Source of the DNA: Senimuribacter intestinalis
Lineage (GTDB): Bacteria; Bacillota; Clostridia; Peptostreptococcales; Anaerovoracaceae
Assembly (NCBI GenBank): GCA_943192975.1
Contig: CALPCJ010000016.1
Location: 1 to 64,000, forward strand
DNA length: 64,000 bases
Direction: 5' to 3'
Positions 1-8,886 of this stretch are shown in pieces (within the stretch, counting starts at the first letter, position 1; each line of letters opens with the position of its first letter). A program made the position numbers and the translations under genes. Under the pieces are notes generated by a model that worked only from the letters and a program-made list of their open reading frames with translations, did not search any database and was not told the DNA's origin.

Positions 1-116
1 CGAAGCGAATTGTAGTAGGTCCCCTGTCAGGAGTGCAGTGCTTTAGCACGTGGCACTCTACGACCAGTTCCCAAGAGTCAATATGATTGGCTGAGCTAGT
101 CGTATCACTATACGAA
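1..116 (+). ncRNA. Structured non-coding segment, possible 3' part of an RNA gene
   Basis: No coding frame is convincing here. Read on the + strand it folds into consecutive stems: GAGTGC (31-36) with GCACTC (53-58) enclosing GTGC (38-41) and GCAC (46-49), then TACGAC (59-64) with GTCGTA (99-104) enclosing CCAA (71-74) and TTGG (87-90). A strong terminator follows at 117-139. That layout resembles the end of a structured RNA whose 5' part lies outside the window. I do not recognise the family; it does not match tmRNA, SRP RNA, 5S or RNase P signatures I know. It could also be an untranslated region downstream of clpX. Confidence 0.25.
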
Positions 117-139
117 AGGCGGCCGTCGCCGCCTGTTTT
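117..139 (+). terminator. Rho-independent terminator
   Basis: Perfect 7-bp G+C-rich stem AGGCGGC (117-123) and GCCGCCT (128-134) with a CGTC loop, followed by GTTTT on the + strand. It would end a + strand transcript entering from the left edge. It overlaps the clpX stop codon and may also stop clpX transcription. Confidence 0.7.
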
Positions 140-1418
140 ATGAGGCGTCAGCCTCGCTATTCGCATCTTTATTTTCGTCAACAATCAGCGTCGGTGCCTG
201 ACCGTTTTCGATGGTCTCCTTGGTTATGATACACTTTACGATATCATCTCTTGAAGGAATTTCAAACATGATATCATTCATCGCTTTCTCAAAAATGCTG
301 CGCAGACCTCTTGCGCCAGTTTTTCTCTCGATTGCTTTCCTGGCAATTGCACTGACAGCCGCATCTTCAATTTCCAGTTCTACCTGATCCATTTCAAATA
401 GCTTCTTGTACTGCTTAATCAGTGCGTTCTTAGGTTCACGCATAATCCGTACGAGAGCTTCCTCGTCCAACTCCTGCAAAGCAACCAGCACAGGCAGTCT
501 TCCAATAAACTCCGGAATCAAGCCGAATTTCAAAAGATCCTCTGGCTGAATTTCAGAAAGCAGCTTGCTGTCTTCCTTTTTTACAGAAGTCGTCGTTTGA
601 TTAAACCCAATGACTCGCTCGCCCATTCTTCGCTGAATAATATTGCTGAGACCGTCAAAAGCGCCGCCACAGATAAAAAGTACGTTACTGGTATCAAACT
701 GAATAAACTCCTGATGCGGATGCTTACGTCCACCCTGAGGCGGTACATTAGCAACAGTACCTTCCAGAATTTTCAACAACGCCTGCTGCACGCCCTCGCC
801 GCTGACATCTCTAGTAATAGACGGATTGTCTGATTTTCTGGCAATCTTATCAATTTCGTCAACATAAATAATGCCCTTTTGAGCCTTTTCTATATCAAAA
901 TCTGCCGCCTGCAACAGGCGAAGCAGGATGTTTTCTACATCTTCACCAACATATCCAGCTTCCGTCAATGCTGTTGCATCAGCAATGGCAAAAGGTACAT
1001 TTAGTAGCTTTGCCAATGTCTGGGCAAGCAGTGTCTTACCAGAACCTGTCGGTCCTATCATGACGATATTGCTCTTCTGCAGGTCAACATCCCTATCTGT
1101 ATCGTCAGTTCTGTTAATTCTCTTATAATGATTGTATACTGCTACGGCCAGAGTCTTCTTTGCAGAATCCTGTCCAATGACATAATCAGACAGGGTATCA
1201 AAGATTTCTTTTGGTTTTGGCAGCTGATATCCCACGTGCTTGACTGGCGTCGTCATCTGTTCCTCACGCTCAGCTTGTTCTATAATGCCCAGACACATAT
1301 CTACGCATTCATCACATATATAAAGACCCGGTCCTGCCACAAGACGTCTGACCTGGCTCTGCGGCTTTCCGCAAAAAGAACATCTCGCTTCTTTTTTTTC
1401 GCCAAATATTTCTGACAT
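138..1418 (-). CDS. clpX: ATP-dependent Clp protease ATP-binding subunit ClpX
   Basis: ClpX is the AAA+ unfoldase that recognises, unfolds and feeds substrates into ClpP in the cytoplasm. The 426 residues have the family's usual length and order: an N-terminal C4 zinc finger (Cys13, Cys16, Cys35, Cys38) that binds substrates and adaptors, Walker A GPTGSGKT at 122-129, Walker B IIYVDEID at 183-190, and the C-terminal small AAA domain. The ATG is preceded by a GAGGGGG ribosome site. It is the last gene of tig-clpP-clpX, starting 20 bases after the clpP stop, so it is probably co-transcribed with its partner peptidase. The short C-terminal tail is acidic and alanine-rich. Confidence 0.98.
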   Translation of the reverse strand: MSEIFGEKKEARCSFCGKPQSQVRRLVAGPGLYICDECVDMCLGIIEQAEREEQMTTPVKHVGYQLPKPKEIFDTLSDYVIGQDSAKKTLAVAVYNHYKRINRTDDTDRDVDLQKSNIVMIGPTGSGKTLLAQTLAKLLNVPFAIADATALTEAGYVGEDVENILLRLLQAADFDIEKAQKGIIYVDEIDKIARKSDNPSITRDVSGEGVQQALLKILEGTVANVPPQGGRKHPHQEFIQFDTSNVLFICGGAFDGLSNIIQRRMGERVIGFNQTTTSVKKEDSKLLSEIQPEDLLKFGLIPEFIGRLPVLVALQELDEEALVRIMREPKNALIKQYKKLFEMDQVELEIEDAAVSAIARKAIERKTGARGLRSIFEKAMNDIMFEIPSRDDIVKCIITKETIENGQAPTLIVDENKDANSEADAS

Positions 1419-1438
1419 AAATATCCCCCTCTACTTAT

Positions 1439-2020
1439 TTATTTGGATGAAATTACTTTATCAATCAATCCATAGGAGGCAGCGTCCTCTGCACTCATAA
1501 AGTTGTCTCTGTCGGTATCTCTTTCAATGATAGCTAAATCCTGACCTGTATTCTCGCTGAGAATTCTGTTAAGTTTCTCCCTTGTCTTCAAAATCCAATC
1601 AGCATGAATCTTGATATCAGAAGCCTGCCCTTTTGCTCCGCCCAGCGGCTGATGAATCATCACCTCCGCATTAGGAAGCGCAAATCTCTTACCTTTTTTC
1701 CCTGAGGACAGAAGGAATGCACCCATGCTGGCTGCAAGACCCACACAAATGGTGGAAACATCGCATTTAATATACTGCATGGTGTCATAAATAGCCATGC
1801 CGGCGGTTACAGAACCGCCGGGGCTATTAATGTAAATACAAATATCTTTCTCAGGGTCCTCTGCTTCTAAGAACAGCAGCTGTGCTACCACCAGACTGGC
1901 GATTTGGTCGTTAATCTCATCTGCCAGAAAAATAATTCTGTCCTTTAACAGTCTTGAATAAATGTCGTAAGAGCGCTCTCCTCTACCAGTCTGTTCAATT
2001 ACATATGGTACTAAAGCCAT
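1439..2020 (-). CDS. clpP: ATP-dependent Clp protease proteolytic subunit ClpP
   Basis: Serine peptidase that forms the tetradecameric degradation chamber docked by ClpX or ClpC. The 193 residues match the family. The catalytic triad is visible: Ser98 in GLAASMG, His123 in MIHQPLGG and Asp172 in DTDRDNF. The N-terminal stretch before residue 10 is the short propeptide/axial-loop region. A GGGGG ribosome site lies about nine bases before the ATG. It sits between tig and clpX, the standard Firmicutes arrangement that links nascent-chain folding with degradation. Confidence 0.98.
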   Translation of the reverse strand: MALVPYVIEQTGRGERSYDIYSRLLKDRIIFLADEINDQIASLVVAQLLFLEAEDPEKDICIYINSPGGSVTAGMAIYDTMQYIKCDVSTICVGLAASMGAFLLSSGKKGKRFALPNAEVMIHQPLGGAKGQASDIKIHADWILKTREKLNRILSENTGQDLAIIERDTDRDNFMSAEDAASYGLIDKVISSK

Positions 2021-2056
2021 TCTTTTGTGTCCCCCTTATTTCTGTTTGTTTATATT

Positions 2057-3367
2057 TTAAGCTTCTTCAGCTTTCTTCTCAACCTTGTTTACTTTTGCCT
2101 TGTCATACAGCATGTCGATTACTTTCTTCAACTGGATGTCCTTTTTGAAGAAGGTCAGGTTGTCAGTGCCGATCATCTCTCTGATCTGCGCTACATCTAC
2201 ATTGTATGCGTTAGCCATGTCTTTCAGTTCAGTTTCCATTTCTTCTTCGGAAACTTCTACCTTTTCGGCTTCAACGATAGACATCAGAACTAATCTGGTT
2301 CCAACCTTCTTAGCTGCGTCTTCTCTCAATTCTTCTCTGAAATCCTTAGGCTCTTTCTGTAAGAACTGCAGATACTGTTCTAAAGAAAGTCCCTGATATC
2401 TCAGCTGGTGATCCAGTTCCTGCGCCATTCTGTCGATTTCGTCCTCTACCATAACAGCCGGCACTTCCGGTTTGTTTGCTTCGTAAACTTTTTCGATGAC
2501 AGCGTCTTTTGCAGCGTTCAGAGCCATTGCATCAGCGTTTGTCTGTAGTCTTTCCTCAGTTGCTTTCTTTAATTCATCCAAAGTGTCATATTCACTGACA
2601 TCTTTTGCGAATTCATCATCAAGCTCAGGAAGTTCTTCCACTTTGATTTCGTGGATATGGCAGTGGAAGACTGCTTCTTTTCCTGCAAGATCAGGCGCGT
2701 GATACTCTTCAGGGAACGTTACTGTTACATCCTTGTCCTCTCCTGCGTTAACGCCAACCAGCTGTTCTTCAAATCCCGGAATAAACATACCGGAGCCAAT
2801 CTTCAGTTCCTGTCTTTCTGCAGTGCCGCCTTCAAACTGTTCTTCGCCTACAAAGCCAGAGTAATCTAAAATTACAGTGTCACCATCTTCAACGGGTCTT
2901 TCAGCTACGACCATTCTTGCGTTTCTCTTCTGCAGCATTTCGATTTCTCTATCCACATCTTCTGCTGCAACAGTCTGAATGACTTCTTCTACCTCTACAC
3001 CCAGATAATCTTTTACATCTACTACTGGATATACTGCTACAGTAATAGTGATAGTGAGCGGCTTTCCTTTTCCGATTTCGGAAAATTCAGCAGCAGGACT
3101 GTCGATGACTTCCAGCTGCAGCTCACGGATCGCTTCTGGATAGTTTTCCTGGAACATGTTGTTAATTGCATCCTCAAAGAATACGCCTTCGCCATAGTGC
3201 TTCTCAATGATACTTCTAGGCGCTTTGCCCTTTCTGAAACCATCTATCATAAACTGATTTTTAGATGCCTGATAAGCCTTAACGACTGCAGCCTCAAATT
3301 CTTCCGCAGTAAAATCCATAGTAAACTTTACCTGGTTATTCTCTTTGGAAATAAAAGTTGTTTTCAT
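2057..3367 (-). CDS. tig: Trigger factor, ribosome-associated chaperone and prolyl isomerase
   Basis: Trigger factor docks on the large ribosomal subunit near the exit tunnel and shields nascent chains. The 436-residue product carries the ribosome-binding signature GFRKGKAPRS in the N-terminal domain, a central FKBP-type PPIase domain beginning around VILDYSGFVG, and the long helical C-terminal chaperone domain ending in a lysine/glutamate-rich tail. The frame stays open 31 codons further upstream, but the ATG at 3367 is preceded by an ideal AGGAGG and starts at the conserved MKTTF, so I chose it. A strong promoter lies at 3440-3468. First gene of tig-clpP-clpX. Confidence 0.97.
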   Translation of the reverse strand: MKTTFISKENNQVKFTMDFTAEEFEAAVVKAYQASKNQFMIDGFRKGKAPRSIIEKHYGEGVFFEDAINNMFQENYPEAIRELQLEVIDSPAAEFSEIGKGKPLTITITVAVYPVVDVKDYLGVEVEEVIQTVAAEDVDREIEMLQKRNARMVVAERPVEDGDTVILDYSGFVGEEQFEGGTAERQELKIGSGMFIPGFEEQLVGVNAGEDKDVTVTFPEEYHAPDLAGKEAVFHCHIHEIKVEELPELDDEFAKDVSEYDTLDELKKATEERLQTNADAMALNAAKDAVIEKVYEANKPEVPAVMVEDEIDRMAQELDHQLRYQGLSLEQYLQFLQKEPKDFREELREDAAKKVGTRLVLMSIVEAEKVEVSEEEMETELKDMANAYNVDVAQIREMIGTDNLTFFKKDIQLKKVIDMLYDKAKVNKVEKKAEEA

Positions 3368-3439
3368 TGATATATATCCTCCTAAAATTATAGCAAGTTC
3401 ATTAGCTCTACATTCAATTCTGAACATAGAATGCATATT

Positions 3440-3468
3440 ATTATACACTTTTTGGCGCATAAAGTAAA
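3440..3468 (-). promoter_or_regulatory. Sigma-A-type promoter of tig-clpP-clpX
   Basis: On the minus strand: TTTACT (3463-3468), a 17-base spacer, then a perfect TATAAT (3440-3445). Transcription would start about 65 bases upstream of the tig ATG. Confidence 0.75.
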
Positions 3469-3473
3469 GGATT

Positions 3474-3507
3474 CTAACAAAAATGACTGCTAAAAACAGT
3501 CATTTTT
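3474..3507 (-). terminator. Rho-independent terminator after the CYTH gene
   Basis: 10-bp stem AAAATGACTG (3480-3489) and CAGTCATTTT (3497-3506) with a 7-base loop, followed on the minus strand by TTTTTGTTAG. It separates the CYTH gene from the tig promoter. Confidence 0.75.
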
Positions 3508-3509
3508 CT

Positions 3510-4127
3510 TTAAATGAGGTCTAATCCTCTCTTATATTTGCTTCTATCTTCCGCCAAAAGATCATATTTTGCAGAAATTCTTTGTCCCAAAGCAATCATA
3601 TCCTCTTCATCACCGGAATAAAGCTCAATTTCCATTTCAGAAATCGGTGCAGTGTTTTCTCCACAAATAATCTTACCTACATCGATGGAAAGCTCGCTGA
3701 TAGATCTTCCAGTATCAATTCTCACCTGTCTGCGCACAAAGTATATATCCATCAATGGAACCAGAGTTCTCTTTCCAACCAAATCTACCAGCACCTGACA
3801 CATCTCGCTCTGATCGAAAATCTGAATATCCGGTATAGTCAGCTTAGACTCATCATCTACCGGCACGTTGATTTCTTCTCTCTTGTGCATACCTTCATCA
3901 CTGGAACCGTTCCATTTCAATGTCGCAATCAGCTTGCTTCCTTCTTTTCTAACGCGAAAAGCGATTCCTTCCCTGAAAAGCCTTCTATCTTCAGTATCGA
4001 AATATACTGCATGCATTTCAAGTTCTTCTTCTGTATCCTTATCTTTAATGCTTTCCAGATAAGGGTCATGCAAAATTTTTTTAATGACTTCCTCATCTTT
4101 TACCGCATATTTCAGTTCAATTTCCAT
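3510..4127 (-). CDS. CYTH domain (triphosphate tunnel metalloenzyme) protein
   Basis: 205-residue protein with the hallmark ExExK motif at the N terminus (EIELK, residues 2-6), followed by alternating charged strands such as FRVRKEG and TLKWNG and a late acidic strand MEIELYSGD, as expected for the eight-stranded tunnel that binds metal-triphosphate. Known relatives hydrolyse inorganic triphosphate or ThTP, or act as adenylate cyclases. No partner domain such as CHAD is fused, so inorganic triphosphatase is the likeliest role, by inference. A GAGAGGAAA ribosome site precedes the ATG. It follows dapB by about 60 bases and ends in a strong terminator. Confidence 0.85.
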   Translation of the reverse strand: MEIELKYAVKDEEVIKKILHDPYLESIKDKDTEEELEMHAVYFDTEDRRLFREGIAFRVRKEGSKLIATLKWNGSSDEGMHKREEINVPVDDESKLTIPDIQIFDQSEMCQVLVDLVGKRTLVPLMDIYFVRRQVRIDTGRSISELSIDVGKIICGENTAPISEMEIELYSGDEEDMIALGQRISAKYDLLAEDRSKYKRGLDLI

Positions 4128-4189
4128 AGTTTCCTCTCATCTCACGGATTTTGTCACAACCTATGTTCTACCACAAATCTCATCGAAAG

Positions 4190-4903
4190 TCAATAGAATA
4201 CCTCTTCGATAAAATACAGACCCGGCTTTCTGCCTGTCAGCCACTGTGCCGCTTCAATAGCACCTTTGGCAAAAATCGTTTTTGAAAAAGCAGTATGTTT
4301 AATCTCTATCACTTCGTCTTTCATAGCAAAAATAACGGTATGTTCTCCAAAAATTGTACCGCCGCGAACGCTGTGAATACCTATTTCGTTTCTTCTCTTC
4401 TCCTCGCCGCAGCGACCGTATTTGCGTTCCCGTTCTCCCAAGGGATCGCAGACCTTAGCTAGCGCAAGCGCCGTGCCGCTGGGCGAATCCACTTTCTGAT
4501 TGTGATGTTTCTCGATGATCTCCATATCGGAACAGTCCGACAAAAGCGGCACCGCATAGCCTACAATCTTTTTTAAAGAATTGATGCCATAAGAAAAGTT
4601 GGAACTTTTAATAATCGGCGCAGATTCTGCCAAACGCCGAATTTTCTCCTCTTCTTCCTCTGTATAGCCTGTTGTTGCAAAAACTGCACCAACGCGACCT
4701 TTTCGCTCTTCAATATAACGGCAAATTCCGTCTAAGGCACCAGGGTGACTAAAATCAATGACAACATCTGGTTCTTTAATATCCTCTAGTCTCTCTCCCA
4801 ATGCAGGTTCAATATTATACACCTTATCGATACCAGGATTCTGCAGTGCCATATCTCTGACAATACGCCCCATAGTACCGGTTCCTACGATTGCAAGATT
4901 CAT
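4190..4903 (-). CDS. dapB: 4-hydroxy-tetrahydrodipicolinate reductase DapB
   Basis: Reduces 4-hydroxy-tetrahydrodipicolinate with NAD(P)H in the lysine/diaminopimelate pathway, which feeds peptidoglycan and spore dipicolinate. The N terminus has the nucleotide-binding GTGTMGR, and the family signature HHNQKVDSPSGTA contains the catalytic histidines and substrate-binding Lys, Ser and Gly. At 237 residues it is slightly shorter than typical enzymes. The frame is open 27 codons upstream, but the ATG at 4903 has a GGAG site and begins directly with the dinucleotide fold (MNLAIVG). It follows the antiporter gene by 32 bases. Confidence 0.93.
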   Translation of the reverse strand: MNLAIVGTGTMGRIVRDMALQNPGIDKVYNIEPALGERLEDIKEPDVVIDFSHPGALDGICRYIEERKGRVGAVFATTGYTEEEEEKIRRLAESAPIIKSSNFSYGINSLKKIVGYAVPLLSDCSDMEIIEKHHNQKVDSPSGTALALAKVCDPLGERERKYGRCGEEKRRNEIGIHSVRGGTIFGEHTVIFAMKDEVIEIKHTAFSKTIFAKGAIEAAQWLTGRKPGLYFIEEVFY

Positions 4904-4935
4904 AGGTTCATCTCCTTTCACGTATAATATCCAGT

Positions 4936-6252
4936 TTATTCTTTTGTGAAAGGATTTGATACTTTTTTCTGGATTCCATAACAAATCGGCACCAGATACA
5001 AATAAAAGCTAAAGGTAATTGCTCCAATCCCCACCTGCATAAATCCAAGAGGTACGGTACAGGCAATCGCCCATGGAACAGTCCCCGCCAGCAAAATCAC
5101 CGAATTTTCAAGGTCGATGGCAAGTTCTTCTTTTGTTGCAGAAAGCGCCTCGTATGGTTTCTTCAAAAAATCGCAGCACATCATCGATGCGATAGTTTGA
5201 TTGCAGAAAATCCCAAGAAAGCCATAAGAAATCAGCACCATAGTAGGAAATCTTCCAATTTTCTTTGCAACGAAGAGAATTTTCTCCTGCAGCACACCCA
5301 GCATGTCCGTTCCCGTAAAGATACCCGAATAGGTACTGGAAAGCGACACGATACACACAATCTCTATCATGGAAAGCATGCCACCGCCATCTAATATTTT
5401 TCCAAGGCCGCCTTCGCCGGTATATCCAAAAATCAACGTGTGAAGAAGAGTCTGCAAAGACATATCCTCACAAAACAGACTGACCACACTGCCGCTTGCA
5501 ATACTGACAAGCATAGCATAAATGACTGGAACCTTCAAAAGTGGCAGTACCAACATACAAAGCGCCGGCACTACAGCCCATATGGAAAGGCTAAATTCAC
5601 TTTCCAGATTATGTAAAAAGCTTTGATCCACTGTCTGAATCGGATTTGTAAAGGAAAGCACGCTATAAATCCCCAAAGTTAGAACCAGCGGCATCCATGC
5701 GGTCTTTGCCATCCTCTTTACATTAGCAAGCAACTCCGTTTCCGTGATGGTAGCCACCAGAATTGCACTGGACGATACAGGAGAACCTCTGTCCCCAAAG
5801 TAAATACCGCTCATCACCGCTCCAGCAGTCAAAAACTCGTCGACACCGCCCGCCCTTGCCAAAGCAATAAAAATGACGCCAACCGTGCCTGCCACGCCAA
5901 AAGATGTGCCCAAAGCATAGGAAAGCAGACAGCACAATGCAAAGGTGATAATCAAAAAAATCCCCGGCGTAATCATCTTAATTCCATAATAAACAAAAAA
6001 GGAAATAGTTCCTGCTGAGCGCCAGACCGCCGTAATAAAGCCGATGATAAACATAATCTCAATAACTATCAGCGCATCCTTCAAACCATCCGCTCCCATC
6101 TTAGCGATTTCGCTAAAAGCAAAGCCCTTCCTTTTTCCTACAATCGTAAAAGCAATCAGCCCAATAAAAAGAGCAATTACCATGGTGTACCCCATAATGA
6201 TACACCAGACCATCGCTCCAATAAATACGATAAAGCCAATCAGTAAATCCAT
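4936..6252 (-). CDS. NhaC-type Na+/H+ antiporter family membrane protein
   Basis: 438-residue polytopic protein with about 11-12 hydrophobic segments. The loop GDRGSPVSSSAILVAT matches the GD+xSPxS element of NhaC-family sodium/proton or sodium-coupled organic-anion exchangers, and the duplicated hydrophobic organisation agrees. The substrate cannot be read from sequence; relatives include Na+/H+ and malate/lactate antiporters. Its start is one base after the stop of the upstream small membrane protein, so the pair is translationally coupled. dapB follows. Confidence 0.8.
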   Translation of the reverse strand: MDLLIGFIVFIGAMVWCIIMGYTMVIALFIGLIAFTIVGKRKGFAFSEIAKMGADGLKDALIVIEIMFIIGFITAVWRSAGTISFFVYYGIKMITPGIFLIITFALCCLLSYALGTSFGVAGTVGVIFIALARAGGVDEFLTAGAVMSGIYFGDRGSPVSSSAILVATITETELLANVKRMAKTAWMPLVLTLGIYSVLSFTNPIQTVDQSFLHNLESEFSLSIWAVVPALCMLVLPLLKVPVIYAMLVSIASGSVVSLFCEDMSLQTLLHTLIFGYTGEGGLGKILDGGGMLSMIEIVCIVSLSSTYSGIFTGTDMLGVLQEKILFVAKKIGRFPTMVLISYGFLGIFCNQTIASMMCCDFLKKPYEALSATKEELAIDLENSVILLAGTVPWAIACTVPLGFMQVGIGAITFSFYLYLVPICYGIQKKVSNPFTKE

Positions 6253-6253
6253 C

Positions 6254-6736
6254 CTAGTCTCTATCTCCTTTGCGTCTTCTTAGCAGTTCATCGATAAGCT
6301 GTTCGTTGAGTTTCTTTTGCATTTCGCGAAGAGAAGCAGCCTCCGGCATATCTGTCATTTGCATAACCCATAGGTACTTCTTCAAATCACACTGCTCAAT
6401 ACGTCTTGCAATAGCGCTGTGAATTGCCATCGCTCTTTCCTTCGCATTGATTAAATAAACTCGCGCAATAATACCGCCGCGCATTCTCTTAATCTCAATA
6501 AAACTGTCTACATTTCCCGCTGTGGAAATTGCCTCTTTGATTTCTCTCGCAATAGTCTGCCCAATAATCCTGGACTGTTCCTTTTGCATGAGTATCCAAA
6601 AAGACACTGCCGCAATGGTCCCCAAGCAAATACCCGCTATGTCTCCAAAGCTTTCCCTGGTCGCAAAGAGCATAATATATCCGAGCGGAAGGCCAAGCCA
6701 TTTCATCATTCCAATTATTTTAACTGCTTTTTCCAT
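6254..6736 (-). CDS. Hypothetical membrane protein coupled to the antiporter
   Basis: 160 residues with two hydrophobic segments near the N terminus (about 9-25 and 30-50), then a soluble charged region ending in a helical tail rich in Leu, Arg and Lys (LIDELLRRRKGDRD). I do not recognise a family. The ATG has a GAGGG site five bases away. Its stop is one base from the antiporter start, which suggests an accessory or regulatory partner of that transporter; this is inference from context. Confidence 0.65.
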   Translation of the reverse strand: MEKAVKIIGMMKWLGLPLGYIMLFATRESFGDIAGICLGTIAAVSFWILMQKEQSRIIGQTIAREIKEAISTAGNVDSFIEIKRMRGGIIARVYLINAKERAMAIHSAIARRIEQCDLKKYLWVMQMTDMPEAASLREMQKKLNEQLIDELLRRRKGDRD

Positions 6737-6861
6737 ACTAACCCTCTTGTCTTTTCATTTTCAATTTCCTCATTATTATATGCCCTATCGACATCAATGT
6801 CAAAGAAAAATACAAAAGTTATCATATCCAGTTTTTTTGTCTTAATGTAAGAGAAAAAATG

Positions 6862-6870
6862 TGGTAAAAT
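6862..6870 (+). promoter_or_regulatory. Extended -10 promoter of deoC
   Basis: TGG directly followed by TAAAAT (6865-6870), about 37 bases before the deoC ATG. No good -35 sits at standard spacing; the TTGTCT at 6837-6842 is too far. It would be an extended -10 type promoter. Confidence 0.4.
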
Positions 6871-6907
6871 AAGGACATAGAAAATCGAAATTTTGGAGGC
6901 TCCCTGT

Positions 6908-7573
6908 ATGAAACTTAATCAATATTTTGACCATACACAACTAAAACCGGATGCAACTGAAGATCAGATTGCTACCCTTTGCCGTGAAGCAAAAGACTAC
7001 GGCTTTTATTCCGTCTGCGTCAACTCTTCTTACGTTTCCTTTGCTGCCAGCCAGCTTTCTGACAGCGATGTAAAAATCGCAGCTGTCGTAGGATTTCCGC
7101 TCGGCGCCTGCACCACTGCTTCTAAGGTCTTTGAAACGGAAGAAGCCTGCAAAGCTGGTGCAAAGGAAATTGATATGGTTCTCCATGTAGGCATGCTAAA
7201 ATCAGGAAAATACGATTACGTCAGAGATGATATAGCCGCAGTGGTTTCTGCCGCTGCCGCATATGAGGCTGCCGTAAAAGTAATTTTAGAAACCTGCCTT
7301 CTAACCGACGAAAAAATCATCACAGCCTGCCATCTGGCGCAAGCTGCCGGTGCAGCCTTTGTAAAAACGTCGACGGGATTTGCAGGCGGCGGCGCTACCC
7401 CGTATCACGTGAGGCTGATGAAAAAAACCGTAGGTGATACGATGCAGGTCAAAGCCTCCGGCGGTATCAGAACCTATACTGATGTGCAAAAAATGATTGC
7501 TGCCGGCGCAGACAGAATCGGCGCAAGTGCCAGTGTTTCTATTATGAAAGAGGCTGCCTTAGAAACAAAATAA
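6908..7573 (+). CDS. deoC: Deoxyribose-phosphate aldolase DeoC
   Basis: Class I aldolase cleaving 2-deoxyribose-5-phosphate to glyceraldehyde-3-phosphate and acetaldehyde in deoxynucleoside catabolism. 221 residues; it starts with the conserved DHTQLKP region, has the Schiff-base lysine in VKTSTGF, and the second active-site lysine in VKASGGIRT. The reading frame could begin at a TTG at 6893, but the ATG at 6908 has GGAGG eight bases upstream. It is a single gene on the + strand. deoD, another enzyme of the same pathway, lies far away at 52.2 kb. Confidence 0.96.
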   Translation: MKLNQYFDHTQLKPDATEDQIATLCREAKDYGFYSVCVNSSYVSFAASQLSDSDVKIAAVVGFPLGACTTASKVFETEEACKAGAKEIDMVLHVGMLKSGKYDYVRDDIAAVVSAAAAYEAAVKVILETCLLTDEKIITACHLAQAAGAAFVKTSTGFAGGGATPYHVRLMKKTVGDTMQVKASGGIRTYTDVQKMIAAGADRIGASASVSIMKEAALETK

Positions 7574-7615
7574 CCCCATACGATTTCGCCGATTTCGTAC
7601 GGATTGACCGCGTAT

Positions 7616-7645
7616 AGACAAAAACAGGAGCCTTACGACTCCTGT
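7616..7645 (-). terminator. Rho-independent terminator, probably bidirectional
   Basis: Stem ACAGGAG (7624-7630) and CTCCTGT (7639-7645); on the minus strand it is followed by TTTTTGTC, on the + strand by TCTTCTTT. It overlaps the stop codon of the J-domain gene and lies 50 bases after deoC, so it can end both converging genes. Confidence 0.65.
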
Positions 7646-8733
7646 TCTTCTTTGTAATAACGGTTTAAATATAACAAATATCCGGTTCTATTTTTAATAC
7701 TTTTTCCCGTATACGGGTTGATATATCCGATTACTTCGTTCACAGACGGAAACTGATAATACTCTAGTACCGCCTCAACCTGAGAAAATATGTCATCGCT
7801 GTCGCTTACATAAAATGAGTCGACTCTCCCATACAAATTCCTGCACAAATCCGCTATCGTACTGTAATCTGTGTAGCGCTCTGCAAACTTATCTGCTGCT
7901 TTCTGCAGTCTCTCCTCATCATCGTCAACCTCTACGAGGTCGTCTGTAATTTCCAAGTCGTAAAAGATAACACTGCGTACACTTTCTGCAATACTCTGTA
8001 CTTCCCAGTCTTCGTCACTGTAATCTGATGTCGAATAGACCGTATCCCAGTTATCATCGTAGTAGTTTGTATCGCTTCCATCACACATACTGAATAATGA
8101 AACTGCGATGATTAAAAGGATACCTGCGATTACTTTCAGTCCGGAGCCGTCAAAGTTACCTTCAGCATGCCCGCTGCTATTCTGACTCCTGGCAGCCGCA
8201 TCTCCAAGCGACGGCGGCTGCGTCGCATCTTCCTGCGATGCATTTGCTTCTCCGAAGTTTTCTTTTAGATTTTCTTTTATACTATCTCGAAATTCCTCCG
8301 CCTTTGTCTTGAAAGCAGATAAGTCCGGCGTCTTAAATTCTCGCTTTTCACTACTGTTAGAGTTTACCTCTTCCCGTTCCAGCCTCAGCTTCTGCAGCGG
8401 ATGAAATTCTTCCCCTTCCATCTCCTGCCGTCTTTTCTCATACTGCTGTTCCTTTGCTTTTCTGCGGTCTCTTCGCGCTTTATCTTCGTCCGCCTCCCGC
8501 ATTCTGGTCAGCGTTCTTTCCGAAAGATCAGTGCCCCCTGGACTTCCACCGGCTCTTTGATATGCTCTGGCATACGCTTCGTTCAGTTCCGCAATCTTTC
8601 TTCTGACATACTCCGGATCGTCCTCATAATCAGCGCTTTTATATTTTGTCAGCCGCTTCGCGTAGGCCGCCTTTACCTGCTCCTTCGTAGCGTCCTCTCT
8701 CAGTCCTAATAATGCAAAATTTCTATCCATCAC
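7633..8733 (-). CDS. Membrane-anchored protein with a degenerate J domain
   Basis: 366 residues. The first 60 resemble a J domain (NFALLGLREDATKEQVKAAY, then a helix ending in LNEAYARAY), but the HPD tripeptide that stimulates Hsp70 is absent; the loop reads KYKSADYEDDP. A long charged, low-complexity linker follows (about 65-195), then one transmembrane segment (VIAGILLIIAVSLFSM, about 200-216) and an acidic extracytoplasmic region of about 150 residues. The architecture is that of Firmicutes J-domain membrane proteins of unknown role. Lacking HPD, it is unlikely to be a normal DnaK co-chaperone. Confidence 0.7.
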   Translation of the reverse strand: MMDRNFALLGLREDATKEQVKAAYAKRLTKYKSADYEDDPEYVRRKIAELNEAYARAYQRAGGSPGGTDLSERTLTRMREADEDKARRDRRKAKEQQYEKRRQEMEGEEFHPLQKLRLEREEVNSNSSEKREFKTPDLSAFKTKAEEFRDSIKENLKENFGEANASQEDATQPPSLGDAAARSQNSSGHAEGNFDGSGLKVIAGILLIIAVSLFSMCDGSDTNYYDDNWDTVYSTSDYSDEDWEVQSIAESVRSVIFYDLEITDDLVEVDDDEERLQKAADKFAERYTDYSTIADLCRNLYGRVDSFYVSDSDDIFSQVEAVLEYYQFPSVNEVIGYINPYTGKSIKNRTGYLLYLNRYYKEEQES

Positions 8734-8886
8734 TTACCTCTTTTGCTTCTGGGAAAACTTGCTTCGTTTAGTCGTATTATATAATAATTTCTTCATCGCT
8801 GCAATAGCTTTCACCGTTCATTGCACGGCAAACACACGAAAAATATAACATTGACAAAATCCTTATTATTGCAACATACTGTTGAG

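Noticed and set aside
7575..7601. Stem TACGA/TCGTA after deoC
   Set aside because: Only five pairs, no T tract; the stronger hairpin at 7624 explains termination.
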